Part shown: in pieces, positions 26,801 through 35,161 of the stretch
How the letters are laid out: the number at the start of each line of letters is the position of its first letter
Numbering within the stretch: the stretch's first letter is position 1
DNA from: AC-32 sp963763475
GTDB lineage: Bacteria > Actinomycetota > Thermoleophilia > Gaiellales > Gaiellaceae
Direction of reading: 5' to 3'
DNA: 64,000 nt
Assembly (NCBI GenBank): GCA_963763475.1
Contig: CAVXOR010000002.1
Coordinates: 434,001 to 498,000 of the forward strand
Position numbers and translations under genes: made by a program
Notes under the pieces: generated by a model
What the model was told of the DNA's origin: nothing
What the model saw: only the letters and a program-made list of their open reading frames with translations
Databases searched by the model: none

Positions 26801-27262
26801 GCCGTAGGCGATCGTGAAGGCCGAGCCGAGCTTCGCGCGCGGCACGGCGCGCTTGATCGCGCGGTTGATCCCCTTCACCTTGGTGTTGGCGTAGCGCGCG
26901 TAACGCTTGACTGCCAGCGCGTTCTTCGCGAGCGACTTGTGCGTCACCCGCGGGCTGGTGGCCTTCAGGGTCCTGATTCCGCCCGCGTACGAAGCGGCCG
27001 GCGTAAAGGCGTACTTGATCATCACCGGCACGAGCTTTGAGTCCGTCCGCCCGAGCAGCGAGGGATCCGTCTTCGCCGGACTCCCGTTCGCGTACTTCGA
27101 GGCGGCGTACGTCGCCCCCTGTGTCGGCTGCTGCCCGGCCGTCAGGTTGGTCGAAGCTCCCGAGGCGACGCCGATGGCGACGAAGCTCAGAAGACCGACC
27201 AACACCAACGACGCAAGCACAAGAGTGCTCCGACGGCGCCGGAGCCGCGTCGTGTTCGACAC
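23804..27262 (-). CDS. Large secreted S8 subtilase with PA domain and C-terminal beta-rich domains
   Basis: The 1152-residue exoprotease has a signal peptide (RLRRRRSTLVLASLVLVGLLSFVAI), an inhibitor-I9-like propeptide (about 55-185) and a catalytic domain with Asp in VVGVIDTGVWPE, His in DSEGHGTHTTSTAAGD and Ser in AGTSMSSPHAAGVSA. A PA domain (KVVMCQRGGNGRIDKGRRV) is inserted between His and Ser, as in plant/streptomycete subtilases. The C-terminal ~250 residues (YTRLGVVSNGYLVVGGG, PNNVLAPLWSDLNPP) resemble nidogen-like surface modules. GTG 27262 was chosen over a GTG at 27298 because a GAGAGGGG site lies 9 bases upstream of it. There is no wall anchor, so it is likely released. Confidence 0.92.
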   Translation of the reverse strand: MSNTTRLRRRRSTLVLASLVLVGLLSFVAIGVASGASTNLTAGQQPTQGATYAASKYANGSPAKTDPSLLGRTDSKLVPVMIKYAFTPAASYAGGIRTLKATSPRVTHKSLAKNALAVKRYARYANTKVKGINRAIKRAVPRAKLGSAFTIAYGGVAARVPANRIAKLLGVRGVVAVQRDTLNQPQDDNTAFLGATNVWPTLGGQDYAGSNVVVGVIDTGVWPESPYFVDRGLPAPPHALSFYHCDFGDGSDVAHLGPTFACNNKLIGAYNFTQTYMSIQNSDGQEFCNNTTHVCSARDSEGHGTHTTSTAAGDRVDHAVLYGVDRGPVSGLAPGAHVIAFRVCLVNGCFSSDSVHAVQQAIHDGVNVLNFSISGGAQPYSDPVELAFLDAFNAGISVNASAGNSGPGASTSDHGGPWTTTVGASTGPRQFASMLHLTADGGATFDVSGATITNGITSPTPVVLAQTLPKAGGGNEDALCQSNLAAGAATGKVVMCQRGGNGRIDKGRRVLQGGAAGMILYNHVKQDQETDNHYLPAIHVDGPDTDLLAFVNGHTNVMATWAQGTAQPGQADMMASFSSRGPLGDWIKPDITAPGVQVLAGHTPQPDQTTADNGPPGNLFQAIAGTSMSSPHAAGVSALVKAAHPTWTPAMIKSALMTSSLQSVVKEDGVTPAGVFDMGAGSIRADRAVNPMLVFNETYANMVAAGSDTLHRIDLNIPSIDATTMSGSISTHRTAINVSGKKQVLDVQVTAPAGVTITVGNNNHNLQIDKDGTLTFPISIDAPTVANGQYQGRIDLVPNNGSGANKVTIPVAFVKQQGAVTLSNSCSPLSFAAFTGASHCTATVANFSPQSATAALTIADSVQGRKLQYENVGAPGTVVGRNDGVQWSGNLTPAIPPQVTGVTPGATPAGGYLPLSLFGIPTIPGVGDDTITNFDVPTFFYGGEPYTRLGVVSNGYLVVGGGTSGDLVFTPQHFPNVARPNNVLAPLWSDLNPPGSPAGSGVHIGTLTDGSDTWIVVDWQRIKNFSNATTHSFQVWLRVAGGTGGAGAGSEDVSWAYGTGADAGNAGIGDSDSGVNWGAENRTGSSGANIASAPANGSQYQVHTTPPAAGGSVSIPYDITSDEVGTWNSVASMTSNRTPGITQVVTTLTVTP

Positions 27263-27381
27263 GATTATGTTCCCCTCTCTCACGTTGTCCCGGAGCACGA
27301 AGCCACGGCCCCGGTGTTACCGATCGTGATTTTCGTGGGCGGCGGCTTTCGAGTCAAGAGGACTCCTATGCATCTAGACGG

Positions 27382-27942
27382 CTACGGGATCGGCGCCAGC
27401 CCGACGCGGTGACCGAACTGGCCCACCCAGACGGTCACGTCGCTTCGGCCGAAAAGGCTCGTCGCGTGCACACGCGCAACACCGAGGTCACGCCAACCAG
27501 GGGTGAAAAGGATCTGGCGGTGCTCGGGAGAGGCGAGCCAGCTCACCATCGCGGAGCGTGCCGTGCCGAGACGGCCTTGGCCCCAGGCGAGGTTCTCACC
27601 TACGGAGGCGGTGGCCGTCAGGTAACCGACGAGCTGGAAGACGGCCATGAACGACACACCGCAAGGCGTGTGGGAGAAGTCCTGGCAGCGCCGGATCTCG
27701 GCGCCGCGCATGTTCGCGGAGTGCTCGAGCTCGGGGCTCAGGCCGAGCGGCGAGCGGCCGCCGTGGCGACGCGCCCAGTTGATCAGGCAGCGCATCGCGC
27801 GGACCTGCACCGCCGGGGGCGCGGCCGGCGCGGCCTGGCCCTTGCACACGGTGCGCGGGGCGAGAGCGCCTGCGCTCGTGGTGGTTCCTGTCGGTGCGCT
27901 CGAGAACGCGAGAGCCGCCGCTGCGACTCCGAGTAGGAACAT
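27382..27942 (-). CDS. Secreted CAP-domain (SCP/PR1) protein
   Basis: After a signal peptide (MFLLGVAAAALAFSSA) a CAP fold follows in the 186-residue protein: MRCLINWARRHGG, PELEHSANMRGAEIRRCQDFSHTPCG with the first conserved His, VGENLAWGQG with the signature ENLA, and VSWLASPEHRQILFTPGWRDLGVARV with the second His. Paired Cys residues suggest disulfides, consistent with an extracellular place. Bacterial CAP proteins (CAP/YkwD) have unclear functions; proteolysis and lipid binding have been proposed. It is downstream of the histidine kinase gene, on the same strand, after a 122-base AT-rich gap that likely holds its promoter. Confidence 0.9.
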   Translation of the reverse strand: MFLLGVAAAALAFSSAPTGTTTSAGALAPRTVCKGQAAPAAPPAVQVRAMRCLINWARRHGGRSPLGLSPELEHSANMRGAEIRRCQDFSHTPCGVSFMAVFQLVGYLTATASVGENLAWGQGRLGTARSAMVSWLASPEHRQILFTPGWRDLGVARVHATSLFGRSDVTVWVGQFGHRVGLAPIP

Positions 27943-28064
27943 GCCCAGTTGACTACCCAGGCGACGGAAAACTGGCGCCGCGCTGCGAAGATTTTTACAA
28001 GTCGACTTTGCGAATCGTATTCAACGCGGATTACAAGGTTATAAACACAACGCGTGACGCATAA

Positions 28065-29447
28065 TTACGCTCGCAAAACCACTTCCAATGCCGTCCCGCG
28101 GCCCGGAGCAGAGATCAGCCGGAAGCCGCCGCCGATCGAGTTGGCCCGCGCACGCATGTTCTTCAGGCCCTGGCCGGCGGCGATCTCCTGCTCGTCGAAG
28201 CCGTCGCCGTCGTCGACGACGGTCACGAAGCGCTCCCCCGCACGCTCCTCGAGCCGCACCTCGGCCCGCCTGGCCTGGGCGTGCTTGCGGGCGTTGGCGA
28301 GGCCTTCCTGGACGATCCGGAAGACCTCGATCTGCTCGTCCGGCGCGAGCCGGATCCCGTCCTGGATCTCGAGGTCGACCTCGAGCCTCCCGTCGGCGGT
28401 GAGGAAGTCGACGTAGCGGCGGAGCGCCGAGTCGAAGGGCGCCGAGCCGCCGGCCGAGGAGAGCGCGAGCACCGCGAACCGCGCCTCCTGCTGCGCGGCC
28501 GCGGCGGCCTCCTTCAACTGCTTCAGCGTCCGCTCCGGATCGGCGCCGTTCTCGAGCATCGAGGCGTGGGTCGAGACTGCGAACAGGTACTGCGCGAGGC
28601 CGTCGTGGATCTCGCGCGCGACGCGTGCCCGTTCCTCCGCAACCGCGCGGCCGAATTCGGCGAAGCGGATGGCCCGCCACACGCCGACGAGCAGCACGCT
28701 GTAGGAGAGCAGGCGCAGGAAGTCGCCCTGCGAGACGTAGCGGCTCGAGAGCAACGGCGTGAAGACATAGTGCAGCTCGGCGAAGAGCGCGAGGGTCGCG
28801 CCGAGGCAGAGCCAGCGATCGAGGTCGTTCCGGCGGGCGCGAAAGCGCAGCCCGAAGCCGACCATCGCCAACAGCGAGAGGAGCGCCTGGACGGAGAGCG
28901 CCCCCATCACGAGCAGCGGCTGGTCCTGTCCGGCGACGTTCGACAGGGGCGGTAGCGCGGTGCCGGCCTGGTGCGCCATGCCCCAGCAGAGCGCGAGCAC
29001 GATTCCTACCGAGACGACCATCTCGCCGATCGCCCGGCCGCGAGCACTCGTGCGCCGCTTCGAAAAGGCCGCGGCCGCGATCAGCACCCCGGCGAAGATG
29101 CGTCCGGCGATCCCCGCCCAGGCCTCGGTGAGCCGGAGCGGCTGCCCGCCCAGCACGGGTGCGATCGTGAAGACCAGCGTCGAGGCCGCGACCGCCGTGA
29201 AGCCGCCGCAGAGGAGCAGGTCGAGCCGGCGCCCGTCGACCGAGAAGCGCAGCCCGGCCAGCAGCGCGACGATCGCCGCCGCCAGCGTGACGGTCGTGTC
29301 GAGCACGAGTCGCACCTGCGGGAGCGCGTAGCTGTTGCGGATGCTCGGATAGGCGACGAACAGCGCGAGGGAAGCGCCGAGCAGCCCGATCAGGAGCACT
29401 TCGCCCCAGAGCCAGCCCTGATAGTCGTCACGCTCGTCGTGCCGCAT
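28065..29447 (-). CDS. NarL-type membrane sensor histidine kinase
   Basis: The N-terminal ~260 residues form about seven to eight transmembrane helices with no large extracellular domain. A HisKA_3 region with phosphoacceptor His in VAREIHDGLAQYLFAV follows, then a HATPase with N-box IVQEGLANARKHAQA, VVDDGDGFDEQ and GQGLKNMRARANSIGGGF. The signal is presumably sensed in the membrane. ATG 29447 was chosen over one 69 bases upstream because the latter lies inside the divergent regulator gene. The response-regulator gene begins 42 bases away in the opposite direction and is the likely partner. Confidence 0.93.
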   Translation of the reverse strand: MRHDERDDYQGWLWGEVLLIGLLGASLALFVAYPSIRNSYALPQVRLVLDTTVTLAAAIVALLAGLRFSVDGRRLDLLLCGGFTAVAASTLVFTIAPVLGGQPLRLTEAWAGIAGRIFAGVLIAAAAFSKRRTSARGRAIGEMVVSVGIVLALCWGMAHQAGTALPPLSNVAGQDQPLLVMGALSVQALLSLLAMVGFGLRFRARRNDLDRWLCLGATLALFAELHYVFTPLLSSRYVSQGDFLRLLSYSVLLVGVWRAIRFAEFGRAVAEERARVAREIHDGLAQYLFAVSTHASMLENGADPERTLKQLKEAAAAAQQEARFAVLALSSAGGSAPFDSALRRYVDFLTADGRLEVDLEIQDGIRLAPDEQIEVFRIVQEGLANARKHAQARRAEVRLEERAGERFVTVVDDGDGFDEQEIAAGQGLKNMRARANSIGGGFRLISAPGRGTALEVVLRA

Positions 29448-29489
29448 AAAGCACTTGTCGGCAGAGGCGGGCCTGCCGATAAGGGCTGC

Positions 29490-30128
29490 ATGCGGATCCT
29501 GCTCGTCGACGACCACCCGATCACGCGCGCGGCCCTTTCCTCATTGCTGGAGGGACACGGCTTCACGGTCGCGGGCGAGGCGGCCGACGGCGAAGAGGCG
29601 ATCGAGCTCGCGCGGCGGCTCCTACCGGACCTCGTGCTGCTCGACCTCTCGATGCCGGGCATGGACGGGCTGACGGCCCTGCCGCGCCTGCGTGAGGCCG
29701 CGCCGGACACGGAAGTGGTCGTGCTGACGGCCTCCGGCACCGAGGAGAACCTGCTCGCCGCGATCCGCGGTGGAGCCGCCGGCTACCTGCTGAAGAGCGA
29801 GCCGCCCGAGCGGATCGCCGAGTTCCTACGCGGCGTCGCGGAGGGACAGGCGGCGCTCTCGGGCGAGGTCGCGCGCAGGCTGCTCGAGCAGGTGCGCGAA
29901 GGCGGCGTCGGGCGCGGCGTGCCCGAGGCGATCGCCGCCTCGCTCAGCGCCCGCGAGCTCGAGGTCCTGCTGCTGCTCGACGAGCACCTAGGCACGGACG
30001 AGATCGCGGCGCGGCTCTACATCTCCGAGCACACGGTTCGCTCGCACGTGAAGAGCCTGCTGCGCAAGCTCAACGTCTCCTCGCGACGCGAGGCCCTGGA
30101 CGCGCTCGCCACCGCCCGGGCCGCTTAG
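29490..30128 (+). CDS. NarL/FixJ-type response regulator
   Basis: The 212-residue protein has an intact receiver (DDHP acidic pair, phospho-Asp in LVLLDLSMPGMDGL, Thr in VVLTASGTEE, Lys in YLLKSEPPE). A C-terminal LuxR HTH (about 148-205) reads LSARELEVLLLLDEHLGTDEIAARLYISEHTVRSHVKSLLRKL. It is divergent from the membrane kinase at 28065-29447, the usual arrangement for a cognate pair. The short shared 42-base intergenic region suggests joint autoregulation. Target genes are not evident. Confidence 0.94.
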   Translation: MRILLVDDHPITRAALSSLLEGHGFTVAGEAADGEEAIELARRLLPDLVLLDLSMPGMDGLTALPRLREAAPDTEVVVLTASGTEENLLAAIRGGAAGYLLKSEPPERIAEFLRGVAEGQAALSGEVARRLLEQVREGGVGRGVPEAIAASLSARELEVLLLLDEHLGTDEIAARLYISEHTVRSHVKSLLRKLNVSSRREALDALATARAA

Positions 30129-30139
30129 CTCCAGGCGGA

Positions 30140-30158
30140 ATCCCCCACCGTGGGGGAT
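30140..30158 (+). terminator. Hairpin after response regulator
   Basis: ATCCCCCA, CCG loop, TGGGGGAT: a perfect 8-bp stem 11 bases after the stop, with no T-run. Confidence 0.5.
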
Positions 30159-30257
30159 GCGATTCACCCAGGCACCGCCGGACGTCAGGCCGATACTCAA
30201 AGCGGCACCACTCCTTGAGTGCCGGAGCGCGGTGGCTCTGTGCTTCCTCGGCAAACG

Positions 30258-30283
30258 AACGGCCGGCCCCAGGGCCGGCCGTT
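30258..30283. terminator. Bidirectional hairpin between response regulator and HDAC genes
   Basis: AACGGCCGGCCC and GGGCCGGCCGTT form a perfect 12-bp inverted repeat with a 2-4 base loop, ending directly before the HDAC stop codon on the minus strand. It is a likely shared terminator for the convergent genes. Confidence 0.75.
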
Positions 30284-30284
30284 G

Positions 30285-31031
<747 letters not shown>

Positions 31032-31117
31032 CTCGAACGCGTCCAGCAGCGCGAGCAGCCGCTGGCGTGACTCGACGTGCGGCTCCGTGGGATGGAGCCG
31101 CGCGAGCGAGGGATGGC

Positions 31118-31351
31118 TTACGAGGTCCGTTTGACCGCGTCCGCGAGCGTCTCGAGGTCTGCTCCGCTGCGCGCGCGGCCGACCAGGTAGCAGAGCAGCG
31201 GCGCGTTCGTCCGCTCGCCGGAGTCGTGCGCGGCGATCCGGGCCAGGTCGAGCAGGGTCGCGACCTCCGCATCGGAGAGGTCGAGCTTCTCAGGCGTGAG
31301 GCCGGCCGCCTCTGCGAGCGCGTCGCGTGTGTCCTCTAGCCAGGCGTCCAT
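31118..31351 (-). CDS. DUF6457 domain protein
   Basis: The 77-residue helical protein (MDAWLEDTRDALAEAAGL... VATLLDLARIAAHDSGERTNAPLLCYLVGRARSG) fits DUF6457, a small actinobacterial family. I recall it next to molybdenum-cofactor genes in other genomes; here its neighbours are an HDAC and an exonuclease. The function is unknown. The ATG overlaps the exonuclease TGA (ATGA), so it is co-translated. Confidence 0.75.
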   Translation of the reverse strand: MDAWLEDTRDALAEAAGLTPEKLDLSDAEVATLLDLARIAAHDSGERTNAPLLCYLVGRARSGADLETLADAVKRTS

Positions 31352-32160
31352 CAGCCCAACTTTGCCAGCCGCTCGGCCAGCCCGTTCAGGCCCCAATCAC
31401 TCGCCAGGGAGGACGCCCCCGCCCACGTGGGGTTCTGGTTTGCGAGAGGAGGGAGCGGGGCGGAGGCGTCCACCGTGGCAATTCGACGGTAGAGCCGAAG
31501 ATCCTCCGCCTCCGCTGAGAAGCGGCCGGCCTCGAGCGCGGCCTCGAGCGAGCCGTGCTCGCGCAGGACGTCGGCGGCCCTTTTCGGCCCGACCCCGCGC
31601 GCGCCCGGGAGCTTGTCGGAGGGGTCGCCGCGCAGGGCGATGAAGTCGGGCACCTGCCCGGGCTCGACGCCGTAGCGCTCGACCACCTCGGCCGGCCCGA
31701 TGCGCGCCAGCTCCGAGACGCCGCGGACGGGCTGCAGGATCGTCGTGCGCTCGCTCACGAGCTGGAAGAGATCCCGGTCGGAGGTCGCCACGAGCGCCTC
31801 GCCGCCGCGAGCCTCCTCGAAGGCGACCCCGGCGCCGAGGAAGTCATCAGCCTCGTAGCCGCCTTCCCTCGCGTTGGCGAATCCCATCGCCGCCACCAGC
31901 TGCACCATCAGCGGCAGCTGCTCGAGCAGGGACTCCTCGAACACGCGGCCGCTCTGGTAGGGCTCGAACTCCTCGTGCCGGTAGGTCGGCACCTCGTAGG
32001 TGTCCCAGCCGACGAGCACGGCGCGCGGCTGCTCAGCCTCCCAGAGGCGGCTGACCATGTTGGCGAAGCCGAGCACGCCGTTCAGGCGGATCGACTTCGG
32101 CATCGCGTGGTAGGCACGGTGGGCGAGCGAGTCGCCGTCGATCACGAGCAGCGGCCTCAC
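31351..32160 (-). CDS. 5'-3' exonuclease (Pol I-type FEN domain), stand-alone
   Basis: The 269-residue protein matches the N-terminal nuclease of DNA polymerase I without the polymerase. It has the metal-binding Asp of LLVIDGDSLAHRAYHAMP, the acidic EADDFLGAG and VATSDRDLFQLV clusters, and the H3TH region FIALRGDPSDKLPGARGVGPKRAADVL. It removes flaps or RNA primers. GTG 32160 overlaps the plsC TGA (GTGA). The four minus-strand genes from plsC through the HDAC are all joined by 4-base overlaps and look like one operon. Confidence 0.93.
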   Translation of the reverse strand: MRPLLVIDGDSLAHRAYHAMPKSIRLNGVLGFANMVSRLWEAEQPRAVLVGWDTYEVPTYRHEEFEPYQSGRVFEESLLEQLPLMVQLVAAMGFANAREGGYEADDFLGAGVAFEEARGGEALVATSDRDLFQLVSERTTILQPVRGVSELARIGPAEVVERYGVEPGQVPDFIALRGDPSDKLPGARGVGPKRAADVLREHGSLEAALEAGRFSAEAEDLRLYRRIATVDASAPLPPLANQNPTWAGASSLASDWGLNGLAERLAKLG

Positions 32161-32765
32161 AGCGTCGCCTTCAGCTCCTCGATCGCACTCATCAGGCGCT
32201 CGGTGGCGATCTTCGAGGCGTTCTTGGTGTCCATCCCGTCCAGGTCGGTGAGCTTTACCGGCTCGCCGAAGGCCACGCGCAGCGGCCCGAGCCGGCTGAG
32301 CCGATCGGTGCCGCCGATCGCAGCCGGCACGAGCGGCACCCCGGCCGTGAGCGCGATGCGCGCCGCGCCCGTGTGCGGCCGCGCCGCGTGCTTCTTCCGC
32401 AGGCCCTTCCTCTGTCGCGTGCCCTCGGGGAACATGACCACGATCTCCCCGGCGCGCGCGAGCTCCGCGGCCGTGCGCATCGCCTCGACGTCGCCCTCGC
32501 CGCGGCGCACCTTGAACGCGCCGCCGGCGCGCAGGATCGGGGTGAAGAGCGGGTTGAACAGCTCGGACTTGGCCATGAAGCGAAGTTGGCGCCTGGGGAG
32601 GAACGGGATGCCCAACGGCCAAGGATCGAAATTCGACGTGTGGTTCGCGGCGAGCACGAACCCGCCCTCCGGGACGTGTTCGAGCCCTCGCGCGCGAAGC
32701 CGGAAGAGACCCTTCACAACAGGCCAGCTGAGCAAGCCGGCGACCAGGTAGAGAGGCGAGATCAT
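32157..32765 (-). CDS. 1-acyl-sn-glycerol-3-phosphate acyltransferase (PlsC family)
   Basis: Acylates lysophosphatidic acid at the membrane in phospholipid synthesis. The catalytic H-x4-D motif is visible as AANHTSNFDPWPL and the substrate-binding motif as MFPEGTRQRKG, followed by VPLVPAAIGGTDR (block IV). The protein is 202 residues, a compact family member with one N-terminal hydrophobic helix. The start is ATG 32765; the frame extends upstream, but that would be antisense to topB. It is divergent from topB, 87 bases apart. Confidence 0.92.
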   Translation of the reverse strand: MISPLYLVAGLLSWPVVKGLFRLRARGLEHVPEGGFVLAANHTSNFDPWPLGIPFLPRRQLRFMAKSELFNPLFTPILRAGGAFKVRRGEGDVEAMRTAAELARAGEIVVMFPEGTRQRKGLRKKHAARPHTGAARIALTAGVPLVPAAIGGTDRLSRLGPLRVAFGEPVKLTDLDGMDTKNASKIATERLMSAIEELKATL

Positions 32766-32852
32766 GGGTACGCAATCGTCACATTTTCGTAGGACACATG
32801 CGCGTTTTCGGCCACTAGGGTCGTCCACAGGGCGTTCGCTAAGGTGGACCGT

Positions 32853-35033
32853 ATGAAGACCCTCGTCATCGCGGAGAAGCCTTCGGTCGCCCGGGATCTG
32901 GCCGATGCGCTTCCGGGAACCTTCGAGAACCACGACAGCTACCTCGAGTCGGACGACACCGTGATCACCTTCGCGGTCGGCCACCTCGTGGAGTTGATCG
33001 ACCCCGAGGACTACGACGAGCGCTTCAAGAAGTGGCGCATGGCGGACCTGCCGATCGTCCCCGACGAGTTCAAGCTGCGGGCGCGCGACAAGAAGGCGGA
33101 GAAGCAGCTGAAGGTGATCCACAAGCTGCTCCAGCGCGACGACGTCGAGCGCGTAGTGAACGCCTGCGACGCCGGCCGCGAGGGCGAGCTGATCTTCGCG
33201 TACATCTACGAGACCTCCGGCGTCGACAAGCCGGTCGAGCGGCTGTGGATCAGCTCGATGACGAAGTCAGCGATCAAGGACGGCTTCGAGCAGCTCCGCC
33301 CCGGCGAGCAGCTCCGGCAGCTCGAGGCCGCCGCGCGCTCCCGCTCCGAGGCCGACTGGCTCGTCGGCATGAACGCCACCCGTGCGGCCACCATCCGTGG
33401 TCGCGCGTGGGTCGGCGGCGTCGTCTCGCTGGGCCGCGTGCAGACGCCGACGCTGGCGCTGCTGGTCAAGCGCGAGCGCGAGATCCAGGCCTTCGTCCCC
33501 GAGCCGTACTGGCTCGTCCACGCGCAGTTCGACCCTCGCTACGAAGGCCTCTGGTTCGAGGGCGACGAGACGCGGCTGAAGGAGGCGAAGCGCGCCGAGG
33601 AGGTCGCGGCGAAGGTCTCGGGCAAGGACGGCACCGTCGAGTCGGTCGAGCGCAAGGAGCAGTCCGAGCGCGCGCCGCTGCTCTACGACCTCACGTCGCT
33701 GCAGCGCGACGCCAACCGCCGCTTCGGTTTCTCGGCCCGTCGCACGTTGCAGGCAGCGCAGTCGCTCTACGAGGACAAGAAGGCGATCACCTACCCGCGA
33801 ACGAGCTCCCGCTGGCTCTCCGGCGACCTCGTCCCGCAGCTGAAGCCGACCGCCGCCACGCTGCAGCCGATCGGCGAGTACGCAGCGGCGGCGCGTTACG
33901 TGCTGGGCCTGCAGCAGCTGCCGCTCGCGCGCGTGGTCAACGACTCGAAGGTCAGCGACCACCACGCGATCATCCCGACGGACGTCGAGCACGACGTCGG
34001 TCGCTTCTCACCCGACGAGCGGCGGATCTTCGACCTGGTCGCCCGCCGCTTCCTGGCCGTCTTCCACCCGCCGGCGCGTTACGCCCGCACCACGATCGTC
34101 ACGCTCGTCGAGGAGGAGCGCTTCCGCTCGCGCGGCAAGGTCACGCTCGAGGCCGGCTGGCGCGGCGTCTACGGGCTGCTCTCCGAGGCCGACCAGGCCG
34201 CGGCGAGGCAGGACGAGGAGGGCGAGAACGAGAGCGCCGAGCTGCCGCCGCTCGAGCAGGGGCAGACGGTCAAGTGCGCCGCGGCGGAGGTCGAGGCGAA
34301 GGAGACCAAGCCGCCGCCGCGCTACACGGAGGCGACGCTGCTCTCGGCGATGGAGACCGCCGGCAAGCTGATCGACGACGAGGAGCTGCGCGAGGCGATG
34401 AAGGAGAGCGGCCTCGGCACTCCGGCCACGCGCGCCGAGACGATCGAGACGCTGATCCGCCGCGAGTACATCGAGCGCGGAGGCAAGGACCTGATGCCCA
34501 CGCCGAAGGGCCTGCAGGTGATCACGATGCTCGAGGAGCACCCGCTCACCTCGCCGGAGCTGACCGGCAGCTGGGAGAAGCGCCTGACAGACATCGAGCA
34601 CGGCGAGGAGGACCGCTCGAAGTTCATCGGCGACATCGCCGAGTTCACGCGCGCGACCGTCGAGAAGATCGCCGAGCTCGACAAGGAGAAGCTGCGGCCG
34701 GAGCGCGTCGAGCTCGGGCCCTGCCCGCGCTGCGGGGCCCAGACCGGCGAGATCATCAAGGAGAACTCGAAGGCCTACGGCTGCACGAGCTGGAAGAGTC
34801 GCGAAGAGACGGGCTGCGGGTTCGTGATCTGGAAGCGCGTCGCGGGCCGGACGCTTACCCCGGAGATCGCGCGCCAGCTGCTCGAGGAGGGCAAGACCAA
34901 GGACGTCATCTCCGGTTTCCGGTCACGTGCCGGCAAACCTTTTCGCGCGCGCCTCGTCTTGAACGATGAGGGCAAGGTGGAGTTCGATTTTCCGGCTCGC
35001 GCGCAAACCAAAGAGGCCGCTGTCGCGGAATAG
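32853..35033 (+). CDS. topB: DNA topoisomerase III (type IA)
   Basis: The 726-residue enzyme relaxes/decatenates DNA by a 5'-phosphotyrosyl intermediate. It has the TOPRIM domain (KTLVIAEKPSVARDLA; DAGREGELI), the active-site Tyr in ITYPRTSSRWLS and the conserved SDHHAIIPT that distinguishes TopB from TopA. A C-terminal Cys region (GPCPRCG then YGCTSW and TGCGFVIWKR) looks like a degenerate zinc ribbon. ATG 32853 gives the standard MKTLVIAEKPS start; a GTG three codons earlier is possible. It is transcribed toward the sigma factor gene. Confidence 0.95.
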   Translation: MKTLVIAEKPSVARDLADALPGTFENHDSYLESDDTVITFAVGHLVELIDPEDYDERFKKWRMADLPIVPDEFKLRARDKKAEKQLKVIHKLLQRDDVERVVNACDAGREGELIFAYIYETSGVDKPVERLWISSMTKSAIKDGFEQLRPGEQLRQLEAAARSRSEADWLVGMNATRAATIRGRAWVGGVVSLGRVQTPTLALLVKREREIQAFVPEPYWLVHAQFDPRYEGLWFEGDETRLKEAKRAEEVAAKVSGKDGTVESVERKEQSERAPLLYDLTSLQRDANRRFGFSARRTLQAAQSLYEDKKAITYPRTSSRWLSGDLVPQLKPTAATLQPIGEYAAAARYVLGLQQLPLARVVNDSKVSDHHAIIPTDVEHDVGRFSPDERRIFDLVARRFLAVFHPPARYARTTIVTLVEEERFRSRGKVTLEAGWRGVYGLLSEADQAAARQDEEGENESAELPPLEQGQTVKCAAAEVEAKETKPPPRYTEATLLSAMETAGKLIDDEELREAMKESGLGTPATRAETIETLIRREYIERGGKDLMPTPKGLQVITMLEEHPLTSPELTGSWEKRLTDIEHGEEDRSKFIGDIAEFTRATVEKIAELDKEKLRPERVELGPCPRCGAQTGEIIKENSKAYGCTSWKSREETGCGFVIWKRVAGRTLTPEIARQLLEEGKTKDVISGFRSRAGKPFRARLVLNDEGKVEFDFPARAQTKEAAVAE

Positions 35034-35161
35034 CAAGAGCACGCAATCCGTTAGCAGCGACGAGCGAGTCGGAGGGCCGGGTCCCCTGGCCAGTCGAGGA
35101 CAATAGTCCTACAGTGCGAAAGGTTCGAGGCAGTACGCCGTCTAACACATACGAGGATCAA

